Source of the DNA: Limivivens sp034101475
Lineage (GTDB): Bacteria > Bacillota > Clostridia > Lachnospirales > Lachnospiraceae
Length of the DNA: 8,391 nucleotides
NCBI GenBank assembly: GCA_034101475.1
Contig: JAXEJQ010000051.1
Span: 1-8,391, forward strand
Direction of reading: 5' to 3'
Below the pieces are notes generated by a model. The model was not told the DNA's origin. It worked only from the letters and a program-made list of their open reading frames with translations, and ran no database searches. The position numbers were made by a program, and so were the translations under genes. Positions 1 to 6,057 of the stretch are shown here, in pieces; the first letter of the stretch is position 1, and every line of letters starts with the position of its first letter.

Positions 1-841
1 CATAGGTACGTTTGGAGGTAATTACCGGATCCAGCTCCTCCACGCCGTCCTTTTTCAGGATCGCCTCTACGGAAGCATCCGGACGCGGGGTAATCTTATC
101 AATCATCGTCCAGGGGAAAGACACCTTTTTGCTGTCATTGACATAAGTCCGGAATGCCTCCTCGACCAGACCGTTCTCCACCCATTTTCCCGCAAAGGTG
201 CTGATTGCCGCATATAACTTGTCTCCATTGTGGGAGCAGTTATCCATGCTGACCATGGCAATGGGCTTCTCACCATCCCGGAAACGGGCATACAGGAGGG
301 ATGCCACCTTGCCGATATAGCTTCCGGGCTTTTCCGGTCCTGCCTGGAAATCTGCTTCCACGTCCGGAATCAGGGTTCCCTTGCCGGTTACCAGGCTGTA
401 GCCCTTCTCCGTAATGGTGAAGGTGGCCATCTGCAGAGAGTCCTTTCGGAAAATCTCCCGCAGCCTGGAGAATTCCGCCTCATTTTCGGAATCCAGGGTA
501 TGGGATTCCACCACGCTCCCCACGACCGTTTTCTCCACATTTCCGTCTGCCTTCAGCGTCACCAGAATGCTGTAGTCGTCGTGGGGACGATTCATTTTTT
601 CAATAATCTCATAGTCAAAGCCTTCCGCTGCCACCAGGCCACGGTCCAGATCCCCTGCATTCAGAAGGTTCTGTACCACATTTGCCTGAAAGGCACGGAA
701 AATATTTCCGGCGCCGAAATGAATCCAGAACGGATTCTCTCTGGTGGCTTCCGTAACTTTTTCTCTGTCAAAGGCCGGAAGAGCGTATCCGGCTGCTTCC
801 CATGAAGCTCTGTCAGCCAGGCCCTGCGTATTTAATTTCAT
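1..841 (-). CDS. uxuB: Fructuronate reductase (mannitol dehydrogenase family), N-terminal part, cut by window edge
   Basis: I translated this by hand as 280 uninterrupted codons running off the left edge. Residues 40-52 carry the Rossmann nucleotide-binding signature of the polyol/mannitol dehydrogenase family (IHFGAGNIFRAF). The family-typical segments VSMDNCSHNG (197-206) and FPWTMIDKITPRP (242-254) follow. The C-terminal substrate domain with the catalytic Lys lies outside the window; family members are usually about 480-540 residues. Family members reduce fructuronate, tagaturonate or fructose with NAD(P)H. The adjacent uxuA makes the NADH-linked fructuronate-to-mannonate step (EC 1.1.1.57) the best choice, and the enzyme should be cytosolic. 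The ATG shares an ATGA overlap with the uxuA stop and has an AAAGGAGA site at 851-858, which suggests translational coupling. A tagaturonate reductase (UxaB) or other polyol dehydrogenase cannot be excluded from half a protein. Confidence 0.88.
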   Translation of the reverse strand, partial: MKLNTQGLADRASWEAAGYALPAFDREKVTEATRENPFWIHFGAGNIFRAFQANVVQNLLNAGDLDRGLVAAEGFDYEIIEKMNRPHDDYSILVTLKADGNVEKTVVGSVVESHTLDSENEAEFSRLREIFRKDSLQMATFTITEKGYSLVTGKGTLIPDVEADFQAGPEKPGSYIGKVASLLYARFRDGEKPIAMVSMDNCSHNGDKLYAAISTFAGKWVENGLVEEAFRTYVNDSKKVSFPWTMIDKITPRPDASVEAILKKDGVEELDPVITSKRTY

Positions 842-1911
842 CTGCGTGTCTCTCCTTTCTCGATTGCCTCCCAGAGGCCGTTCAGATAGGTCGCTCCAAG
901 GGCACGGTCATACAGGCCGTATCCGGGCATCGCCACTTCATCCCAGATCATCCGTCCGTGGTCCGGGCGAATGGGACCGGTAAAGCCGATATCATACAGA
1001 GCTTTCATGATTTCATACATGTCAAAGGTTCCGTCGGAGGACAGATGCGCTGCCTCTTCAAAATTGGTGGGTGTGATAAATTTCAGATTGCGCACATGGG
1101 CAAAATGGATTCTTCCCTTCAGGGAACGGATCATATCCGGAAGATCATTTTCCAGATTGGTACCGTAGGAGCCTGAACAGAAGGTCACGCCGTTATGGGG
1201 ATTGTCCACCATTTTCATCATACGCAGAATGTTCTGCTTATTGATAATGATTCTCGGGAGGCCGAATACGCTCCAGGCCGGATCATCCGGATGAATCGCC
1301 ATATTAATGTCATATTTGTCGCAGACGGGCATGATCTTTTCCAGGAAATATTTCAGGTTTTCAAACAGCTTCTCATCGTCCACATCCTTGTACAGAGCAA
1401 AGAGCTCCTTCACCTTTGCCATGCGCTCCGGTTCCCAGCCCGGCATCACCGTACCGTTCATGTCCCCGGCGATGGAATCAAACATTTTTTCGGGATCCAG
1501 TGCATCCACAGCCTCCTGAGTGTAGGCCAGCACCGTAGAGCCGTCCGGCCGTACACGGGCCAGTTCGGTTCTGGTCCAGTCAAAAACCGGCATAAAGTTA
1601 TAGCATACCAGATGAATGTCTTCCCTGCCCAGATTCTCCAGTGTTTCGATATAATTATCGATATACTGATCCCGGTTTCCAAGACCGGTCTTGATATCAT
1701 CGTGAATATTCACGCTCTCGATTCCCGCGATGTGCAGTCCGGAGGCCTCAACTTCATCCTTCAGGGCATGAATGCGTTCCCGGCTCCACACCTCACCCGG
1801 TGCGGTATCATACAGGGTCGTGATGACACCGGTTACGCCCGGAATCTGCCGGATCTGTTTCAGGGTAACCGTGTCAAATTTGGAACCATACCACCTCAAC
1901 GTCATTTCCAT
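838..1911 (-). CDS. uxuA: D-mannonate dehydratase
   Basis: This 357-residue protein is full length for the shorter Firmicutes UxuA type. It converts D-mannonate to 2-keto-3-deoxy-D-gluconate and water (EC 4.2.1.8), the step after fructuronate reductase in glucuronate catabolism. It is cytosolic and metal (Mn2+) dependent, with a TIM-barrel fold. The conserved metal and active-site positions known from the family are visible: H207 in HPDDP, C245 in TFCSGSYG, H272 in HFAHVRN, and D317-H318 in RPDHGRM. The N-terminal MTLRWYG is also typical. A GAGGAA site at 1920-1925 lies 8 nt from the ATG, favouring this start over Met3. The gene follows dctM after a 134-bp gap and overlaps uxuB by 4 bp. Nothing is missing or broken. 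Confidence 0.97.
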   Translation of the reverse strand: MEMTLRWYGSKFDTVTLKQIRQIPGVTGVITTLYDTAPGEVWSRERIHALKDEVEASGLHIAGIESVNIHDDIKTGLGNRDQYIDNYIETLENLGREDIHLVCYNFMPVFDWTRTELARVRPDGSTVLAYTQEAVDALDPEKMFDSIAGDMNGTVMPGWEPERMAKVKELFALYKDVDDEKLFENLKYFLEKIMPVCDKYDINMAIHPDDPAWSVFGLPRIIINKQNILRMMKMVDNPHNGVTFCSGSYGTNLENDLPDMIRSLKGRIHFAHVRNLKFITPTNFEEAAHLSSDGTFDMYEIMKALYDIGFTGPIRPDHGRMIWDEVAMPGYGLYDRALGATYLNGLWEAIEKGETRR

Positions 1912-2045
1912 TGTTTCATTTCCTCGCTTTCTTCCATAAACTTGATTTTTATGATACCAGAGCCAGAGTCTTTCCCTTTCCCGTTAAGGAAAACGGCAGC
2001 TTTGACCCATAGTTTTCTGAAACAATCATACACCAAAATCTTCTG
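1912..2045. other. Intergenic gap between dctM and uxuA with weak dyads
   Basis: This is the only sizeable gap inside the minus-strand cluster. Two mutually exclusive 5-bp dyads overlap at its centre: TTTCC/GGAAA at 1977-1981 and 1988-1992, and CCGTT/AACGG at 1981-1985 and 1992-1996. Neither is followed by a T-run on the minus strand, so I do not call a terminator. A TATCAT hexamer near 1952-1957 could be a -10 box on the minus strand, but no convincing -35 accompanies it. The gap may hold an mRNA processing site, a weak internal promoter or an operator; none is demonstrated. Confidence 0.3.
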
Positions 2046-3347
2046 TTATGCCAGACCAGCCAGCATGGGAAGTCCCATGGAAACCGCCGGAACATAGGTT
2101 ACCAGCAGCAAGCCAATGAGAATGGCCACATAATACAGCAGCATATAGGGCATAACCTTCGCCAGGGTGGTCTTGCCCACCTTAATCGCCACAAACAGCG
2201 TATTGCCCACCGGAGGCGTAATATTGCCGATACACAGGTTATAAACCAGAATCAGACCAAACTGGATGGGATTCATGCCAAAGGTCCTGACAACCGGAAG
2301 GAACAGCGGTGTAAAGATCAGAATCGCCGGCGTCACATCCATAAAGGTACCAGCAACCAGCAGAATCACATTCATAATCAGAAGAATGATGATGGGGCTG
2401 TTGGTTACGCCCAGCAGAGCTGCGGAAATCGCCTGGGGAATCTGAGTGAAGGCCATCACCCATCCGAGAATATTGGAGACACCGATGAGGAACACGATCA
2501 TACCGCTCATCTTCGCGCTGTCCACCACGATATTCCAGAAGGACTTCCAGGTAATATTTTTATAGCAGATTCCCAGTATCAACGCATAGACAACCGCAAT
2601 GGCAGAGCCTTCTGTAGCCGTAAACACACCGGCTACGATTCCGCCGATGACCACCACGATCAGTGACAGAGAAGGAAGGGCTCTCAGCGTGGCCACTCCC
2701 AGATTCTTCCAGTCATATTTACCCGGCGTTCCCTTATAGCCTTTTTTCTTTGCAATGATCACCGCAACGATCACACAGCAGACTGCCCAGATAATACCTG
2801 GAACATAGCCGGCCAGGAACAGCGCCGCCACAGAGGTGCCGCCTGACGCAAGAGAATAGGTAATCAATGCGTTGGAGGGCGGAATCAGAAGGCCGGAAGG
2901 CGCGGAAGCACCGTTGGTCGCCGCGCAGACTGCCGGATCATACCCCTGCTTCTCCTCTCCGTCCCGGACCATGCTTCCCACTGCGGCCGCGGCTGCGGAA
3001 GCTGAACCGGAAATGGCGCCGAACAGAGCATTGGCGCCGACATTGGTCACCAGAAGGGCGCCCGGCAGCTTGCCAAGAATCGCCATGACAAAATCCACCA
3101 GCCGCTTGGCAATTCCGCCCTGGTTCATCAGATTTCCTGCCAGGATAAAAAACGGAATGGCTGTCAGGCTGAATTTACTCATTCCCACAAAGGTTCGCTG
3201 GGCGGCGGTGAGCACCGATACATCCAGGGGCACCACCTGAAGAATAGCCACCAATGAAGAAATCCCGATCGCATAGGAAATGGGCACTCCGATCACAAGC
3301 AGGACAATCAGTACAATCAAAATAATGAGCAATGCGTTTATTGCCAT
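2046..3347 (-). CDS. dctM: TRAP transporter large permease (DctM family)
   Basis: This is a 433-residue, very hydrophobic membrane protein, the normal length for DctM. It forms the ion-coupled translocation channel of a tripartite ATP-independent periplasmic-type transporter, driven by a cation gradient rather than ATP. The N-terminus starts with paired helices (about 4-21 and 24-38). Family hallmarks follow: AIPFFILAGNLMNQGGIAKRL (63-83, read here in two halves: AIPFFILAGN and LMNQGGIAKRL), FGAISGSASAAAAAVG (109-124), and GTFMDVTPAILIFTPL (333-348), with NITPPVGN near 375-382. The sequence fits roughly 12 membrane segments. The ATG has an AAAGGAGG site that spans the end of dctQ, 8 nt away. 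Only 3 bp separate the two genes, so they should be co-translated. Substrate choice comes from the binding protein, not from this subunit. Confidence 0.95.
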   Translation of the reverse strand: MAINALLIILIVLIVLLVIGVPISYAIGISSLVAILQVVPLDVSVLTAAQRTFVGMSKFSLTAIPFFILAGNLMNQGGIAKRLVDFVMAILGKLPGALLVTNVGANALFGAISGSASAAAAAVGSMVRDGEEKQGYDPAVCAATNGASAPSGLLIPPSNALITYSLASGGTSVAALFLAGYVPGIIWAVCCVIVAVIIAKKKGYKGTPGKYDWKNLGVATLRALPSLSLIVVVIGGIVAGVFTATEGSAIAVVYALILGICYKNITWKSFWNIVVDSAKMSGMIVFLIGVSNILGWVMAFTQIPQAISAALLGVTNSPIIILLIMNVILLVAGTFMDVTPAILIFTPLFLPVVRTFGMNPIQFGLILVYNLCIGNITPPVGNTLFVAIKVGKTTLAKVMPYMLLYYVAILIGLLLVTYVPAVSMGLPMLAGLA

Positions 3348-3350
3348 TTG

Positions 3351-3851
3351 CTATGCCTCCTTTCCTGCTTCCCGATCCAGATTGATGGTTCCGTTGGCGA
3401 TTTCAATGATATTCAGAATCGTATATACGATATTAATGATCCCGCTTAAGGGCAGTACGATGTAGAAGACTCCAATGGGCACTCCCAGGGAGGAGGTCAT
3501 CTGCCCCATGGCCAGACTGGTAATCTGCACGCCGCCGTATACCAGGATGACTCCCGCAAAGAGACAGGCGACAATCTCCGCGAAAATCGCGAAAAATTTC
3601 CTTCCGCCTTCTCCCATTTTCTCCACAATAATAGGGATATTCATATGTCCCCGTTCACCCACCACAAGGGAGGAGCCCAGCAGGGACATCCATGCAAACA
3701 GATAAGAAACCAGCTCTTCCGACCAGGAAGAGGGATTTTTCAGAATATATCTGGTAAAAACCTGCCAGCAGGTCAGAGCCACCATAGCCAGGAAGCTTCC
3801 GCCAGCCAGAACATGCAAAATCGTATCTAAAAATTTTCTCAGCTGTTTCAT
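3351..3851 (-). CDS. dctQ: TRAP transporter small permease (DctQ family)
   Basis: This 166-residue protein has four predicted membrane helices (about 12-34, 43-64, 86-108 and 126-148), the standard DctQ layout. The family signature between helices 1 and 2 is clear: WQVFTRYIL at 29-37, then SSWSEELVSYLFAW at 41-54 and GERGHM at 65-70. DctQ pairs with DctM to form the membrane complex and helps dock the substrate-loaded binding protein. The gene begins 8 bp after the dctP stop; its AGGAGG site overlaps that stop region, only 4 nt from the ATG. It lies 3 bp from dctM. The three-gene order binding protein, small permease, large permease is the classic TRAP operon. DctQ sequences diverge strongly, so the call rests on topology, the signature and context together. 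Confidence 0.93.
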   Translation of the reverse strand: MKQLRKFLDTILHVLAGGSFLAMVALTCWQVFTRYILKNPSSWSEELVSYLFAWMSLLGSSLVVGERGHMNIPIIVEKMGEGGRKFFAIFAEIVACLFAGVILVYGGVQITSLAMGQMTSSLGVPIGVFYIVLPLSGIINIVYTILNIIEIANGTINLDREAGKEA

Positions 3852-3859
3852 CGTTCCTC

Positions 3860-4888
3860 CTATTCCTCTGCCACTGACGGATACCTTTCGTTGTATTCCT
3901 GAATTTTTTCATAAATCGGCACAATGTCGGAATTCCCCGCCAGCACGGATTCATGAAGGGGCATGCAGGCTTCCACAAAGGGGGCCTGATCCGGATAGAG
4001 GAACTGAACATGCTGTTCATTTTCCGCTTTATCCTTGGCTGCCTCCACAGCCTTCACCCATTCTTCCCGCTGTACCTGGTTCACCAGCTCGTAGCCTTCT
4101 TCAAAAACGGCTCTCTCCTCATCTGTAAGTCCTTCAATGAAGGCCTCATTTCCAATGAGAATATCCGGCACCATCTGATGCATATCATAGGAGTAATACT
4201 TGCAGACATCCCCGTGGCCGTTATCCGTCAGAGCCATCTCATTGTTCTCCGCGCCGTCAATGATGTTGGACTGAAGCGCCGTATATACCTCGCCAAAGCC
4301 CATGGGGGTGGCAGATCCTCCCAGCAGACGCATCATTTCAATATTGGTCGGAGACTGCTGCACCCGAATCTTCAGGCCCTTCAGATCAGCCGGACTTTCA
4401 ATGGGCTTGTTCACCGTGTAGAAATTCCGGGTGCCTGCATCCAGCCAGGTCACTGCCACAAATCCGGCTTTTTCCGTGGCATGGAAAATGGGATCGGTAA
4501 TTTCCGGATCATCCATGGCCGTATGATAAGACTCGGTACTGGCAAACAGATACGGCAGATTGAAAATCTCGTAATTCTTGCTGAAGGTCTCCAGAATCGC
4601 ATTGCTGGCCACACAATAATCGATGGCACCCGTCTGAGTAAGCTGGACCATATCCGTCTGAGATCCTAAAAGCTCACTGGGATACACTTCCACCACATAC
4701 TTGTCGCCGAGCTTTTCATTGATGAAATCCCGAAAGGCTTCCAAAGCAATGTGTGTGGGGTGATTCGTGGACTGATTGTGCCCGATCCGGACAATCCGCT
4801 GCTGCTGCGTGCTGCCGCAGCCGGTAAAGGTCAGTATGAAAAGTCCTGCCGCACAGAGCAGAATCCTCCATTTTGTTCTCTTTTTCAT
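3860..4888 (-). CDS. dctP: TRAP transporter substrate-binding lipoprotein (DctP family), probable hexuronate binder
   Basis: The 342-residue protein starts with a lipoprotein signal: basic MKKRTKWR, a hydrophobic stretch, and a lipobox-like FTGC with Cys24. Mature protein should be anchored to the outer face of the membrane and deliver ligand to DctQM. DctP features are present: IRIGHN-type opening strand (VRIGHN, 33-38), R154 in GTRNFY, and LKGLKIRV at 169-176 with R175, the conserved arginine that in characterised DctP proteins salt-bridges the ligand carboxylate. GFGEVYTALQ (197-206) and DGAENN (211-216) follow. A carboxylate ligand fits a sugar acid. Adjacency to uxuA/uxuB makes glucuronate, galacturonate or a related hexuronate the best guess, but the sequence alone does not fix this. 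An AAGGAGGG site at 4899-4906 sits 10 nt from the ATG. It is the first gene of the cluster. Confidence 0.94.
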   Translation of the reverse strand: MKKRTKWRILLCAAGLFILTFTGCGSTQQQRIVRIGHNQSTNHPTHIALEAFRDFINEKLGDKYVVEVYPSELLGSQTDMVQLTQTGAIDYCVASNAILETFSKNYEIFNLPYLFASTESYHTAMDDPEITDPIFHATEKAGFVAVTWLDAGTRNFYTVNKPIESPADLKGLKIRVQQSPTNIEMMRLLGGSATPMGFGEVYTALQSNIIDGAENNEMALTDNGHGDVCKYYSYDMHQMVPDILIGNEAFIEGLTDEERAVFEEGYELVNQVQREEWVKAVEAAKDKAENEQHVQFLYPDQAPFVEACMPLHESVLAGNSDIVPIYEKIQEYNERYPSVAEE

Positions 4889-4929
4889 GAATCAATTACC
4901 CTCCTTTTCTTCTGCATCAACTCCCATTT

Positions 4930-4962
4930 GCAGGTCTGCGCAAACAGAACGCAGGTATCTGC
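4930..4962. repeat. Pair of GCAGGT(AT)CTGC repeats spaced 21 bp
   Basis: GCAGGTCTGC starts at 4930 and GCAGGTATCTGC at 4951, so the shared GCAGGT is repeated exactly 21 bp apart, two helical turns. AraC-family activators commonly bind direct half-sites with about this spacing. Each copy is also a small inverted repeat (GCAG/CTGC). In the dctP leader RNA, CTGCG and CGCAG (4950-4954 and 4936-4940) could pair as a short hairpin with a 9-nt loop. The position is downstream of both dctP promoter candidates, which is unusual for an activator site. The match is only six bases, so chance is a real alternative. Confidence 0.3.
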
Positions 4963-4988
4963 TATATTTTTTACGGTTATTTTTCCAA
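4961..4988 (-). promoter_or_regulatory. Candidate proximal promoter for dctP
   Basis: Reading the minus strand, TTGGAA (4983-4988) and TATAGC (4961-4966) are separated by 16 bp. Each hexamer matches 4 of 6 positions of the housekeeping sigma consensus. The spacer is A-rich. Transcription would start near 4954, leaving a leader of about 65 nt before dctP. The quality is modest, consistent with a promoter that needs an activator, or with chance in AT-rich DNA. Confidence 0.35.
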
Positions 4989-5045
4989 TATTCATCGTTC
5001 GTTATCAATCCCGGAAAACCTGCACCAGTCCTCCGGTTAATAAAA

Positions 5046-5074
5046 ATTATACTGTTTTCTGGCGGAAATTCCTA
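5046..5074 (-). promoter_or_regulatory. Candidate distal promoter for dctP with a perfect -10 box
   Basis: On the minus strand a perfect TATAAT lies at 5046-5051. The hexamer 17 bp upstream is TAGGAA (5069-5074), only 3 of 6 matches to TTGACA. A strong -10 with a poor -35 is the usual look of an activator-dependent promoter. Transcription would start near 5039 and give a leader of about 150 nt that includes the repeats at 4930-4962. It competes with the proximal candidate; only start mapping would choose between them. Confidence 0.4.
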
Positions 5075-5095
5075 TTGGCATAATTGTTGTATACA

Positions 5096-5124
5096 TTGCA
5101 AAACTTGTGATTTAGTGATAAAAT
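5096..5124 (+). promoter_or_regulatory. Promoter of the AraC-type regulator gene (extended -10)
   Basis: TTGCAA (5096-5101) and TAAAAT (5119-5124) are exactly 17 bp apart. The -10 is preceded by TG at 5116-5117 with one base between, which makes it an extended -10 element. This is the best promoter in the window. The start site would fall near 5131, about 40 bp before the ATG. The -35 hexamer is itself palindromic and directly abuts the TGTATACA palindrome, so an operator here could control expression of the regulator. Confidence 0.65.
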
Positions 5125-5169
5125 AAACAAACCAGAATTTTCAGGAAAAACAGGAGGTTTCCAGGAATT

Positions 5170-6057
5170 ATGAAAAAGAAACTCCAGACCGCTTTCAGTC
5201 CCAGGCAGTACATGCTCTCAAAGGATTTTGAGGTATATTATTACAGTGACCTCCAGTTCACCAGCGTTCCGAAGCACAGCCATGATTACTATGAATTTTA
5301 CTTTTTTCTGGAGGGTGACATTTCCATCTTCATAGACGGCACGCTCCACCCGCTGAAAAAGGGCGATGTGCTTCTGATTCCGCCCAACACCCCCCATTAC
5401 GCGGTGAGCCGGACTCCGGAAGTTCCCTACCGTCGGTTCGTTTTCTGGATCAGCCGGGACTACTGCCGGCAGCTTGGTTCCCTCTCCCCCAGCTATACCT
5501 ATGTTATGGAGCGGGCCGCCGCCGGCAGCCACTGCCTGTATCACTGCGACCTTATTACCTTCAATGCCCTGCAGGCCAAGCTCTTCCGGCTCATTGAGGA
5601 GATTCACTCGGAACGGTTCGGCAGGGAAGCCGGCATTTCTCTCTGTGTCAGCGACCTGATCCTCCAGCTGAACCGCACCATTTACGAGCTGGACCATCCG
5701 AAGAGCGCCCCACTGGAGTATCACCTCTACGAGAATCTGATCCAGTACATTGAGGACCATCTGGAGGAGGAACTGACTCTGGACCGTCTCGCCGGTGCCT
5801 TTTATGTGAGCAAATATCATATTGCCCACATTTTCAAGGATCATCTGGGCCTGTCCGTCCATCAGTACATCACAAAAAAACGCCTTGCCCTGTGCCGGAA
5901 TGCCATTCTTGGCAGCACCGACATCGGCAAAGCGTGTCTGATGGCTGGTTTTAAGGATTATTCCAGTTTTTTCCGTGCTTTCCGCAAGGAATACGGAGTT
6001 TCGCCGAAGGAATACCGGAAACAGCATGCTCCGGTTCTGGTCAGCCTCACACCTTGA
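5170..6057 (+). CDS. AraC-family transcriptional regulator with N-terminal cupin domain
   Basis: The 295-residue protein has the two-domain form of sugar-responsive AraC regulators. The N-terminal cupin/AraC-binding domain includes PKHSHDYYEFYFFLEG (34-49, with H36 and H38) and KKGDVLLIPPNTPHY (63-77). The C-terminal domain (about 188-284) holds two helix-turn-helix units: one at LDRLAGAFYVSKYHIAHIF (204-222), and a second at IGKACLMAGFKDYSSFFRAF (252-271) followed by the family end motif YGVSPKEYR (275-283). The cupin should bind a small effector and the HTH pair DNA half-sites. It is transcribed away from dctP across a shared control region, so I infer that it senses a sugar acid or breakdown product and controls the TRAP-uxu cluster. 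AGGAGG lies 12 nt from the ATG, slightly far. Its last 11 bases overlap the 3' end of the response regulator gene on the other strand. Confidence 0.93.
   Translation: MKKKLQTAFSPRQYMLSKDFEVYYYSDLQFTSVPKHSHDYYEFYFFLEGDISIFIDGTLHPLKKGDVLLIPPNTPHYAVSRTPEVPYRRFVFWISRDYCRQLGSLSPSYTYVMERAAAGSHCLYHCDLITFNALQAKLFRLIEEIHSERFGREAGISLCVSDLILQLNRTIYELDHPKSAPLEYHLYENLIQYIEDHLEEELTLDRLAGAFYVSKYHIAHIFKDHLGLSVHQYITKKRLALCRNAILGSTDIGKACLMAGFKDYSSFFRAFRKEYGVSPKEYRKQHAPVLVSLTP

Larger units (their letters stand above)
4889..5169. promoter_or_regulatory. Divergent control region between dctP and the AraC-type regulator gene
   Basis: This 281-bp AT-rich region separates the divergent starts of dctP (minus) and the regulator (plus). 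It contains a good plus-strand promoter, two weaker minus-strand promoter candidates, an AAGGAGGG site for dctP (4899-4906) and AGGAGG for the regulator (5152-5157, 12 nt from its ATG). Repeats with GCAGGT occur at 4930 and 4951, and the reverse orientation ACCTGC occurs at 5018. An 8-bp palindrome TGTATACA lies at 5088-5095, next to palindromic TTGCAA. The layout suits a locally acting regulator controlling both directions. I found no riboswitch-like or tRNA-like structure. Confidence 0.75.

Noticed and set aside
103..291. 62-codon minus-strand frame near the left edge
   Set aside because: It is out of frame with the uxuB reading that runs without a stop from 841 to the edge and carries the dehydrogenase motifs.
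1195..2097. 300-codon plus-strand frame opposite uxuA and the uxuA-dctM gap
   Set aside because: It is the complement of a confidently identified uxuA with all catalytic residues. The translation is rich in His, Ile and Gln with no recognisable domain and no ribosome binding site.
3953..4669. 238-codon plus-strand frame opposite dctP
   Set aside because: Shadow of dctP, whose binding-protein motifs are intact; no start signals.
4889..5169. CcpA catabolite-repression (cre) site
   Set aside because: The closest stretches (near 4937-4950 and 4994-5007) differ from the cre consensus at three or more fixed positions, so I do not call one.
5218..6027. 269-codon minus-strand frame opposite the AraC-type gene
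   Set aside because: It lies wholly within a clear AraC/cupin gene on the other strand, resembles no family, and reflects codon bias of the real gene.
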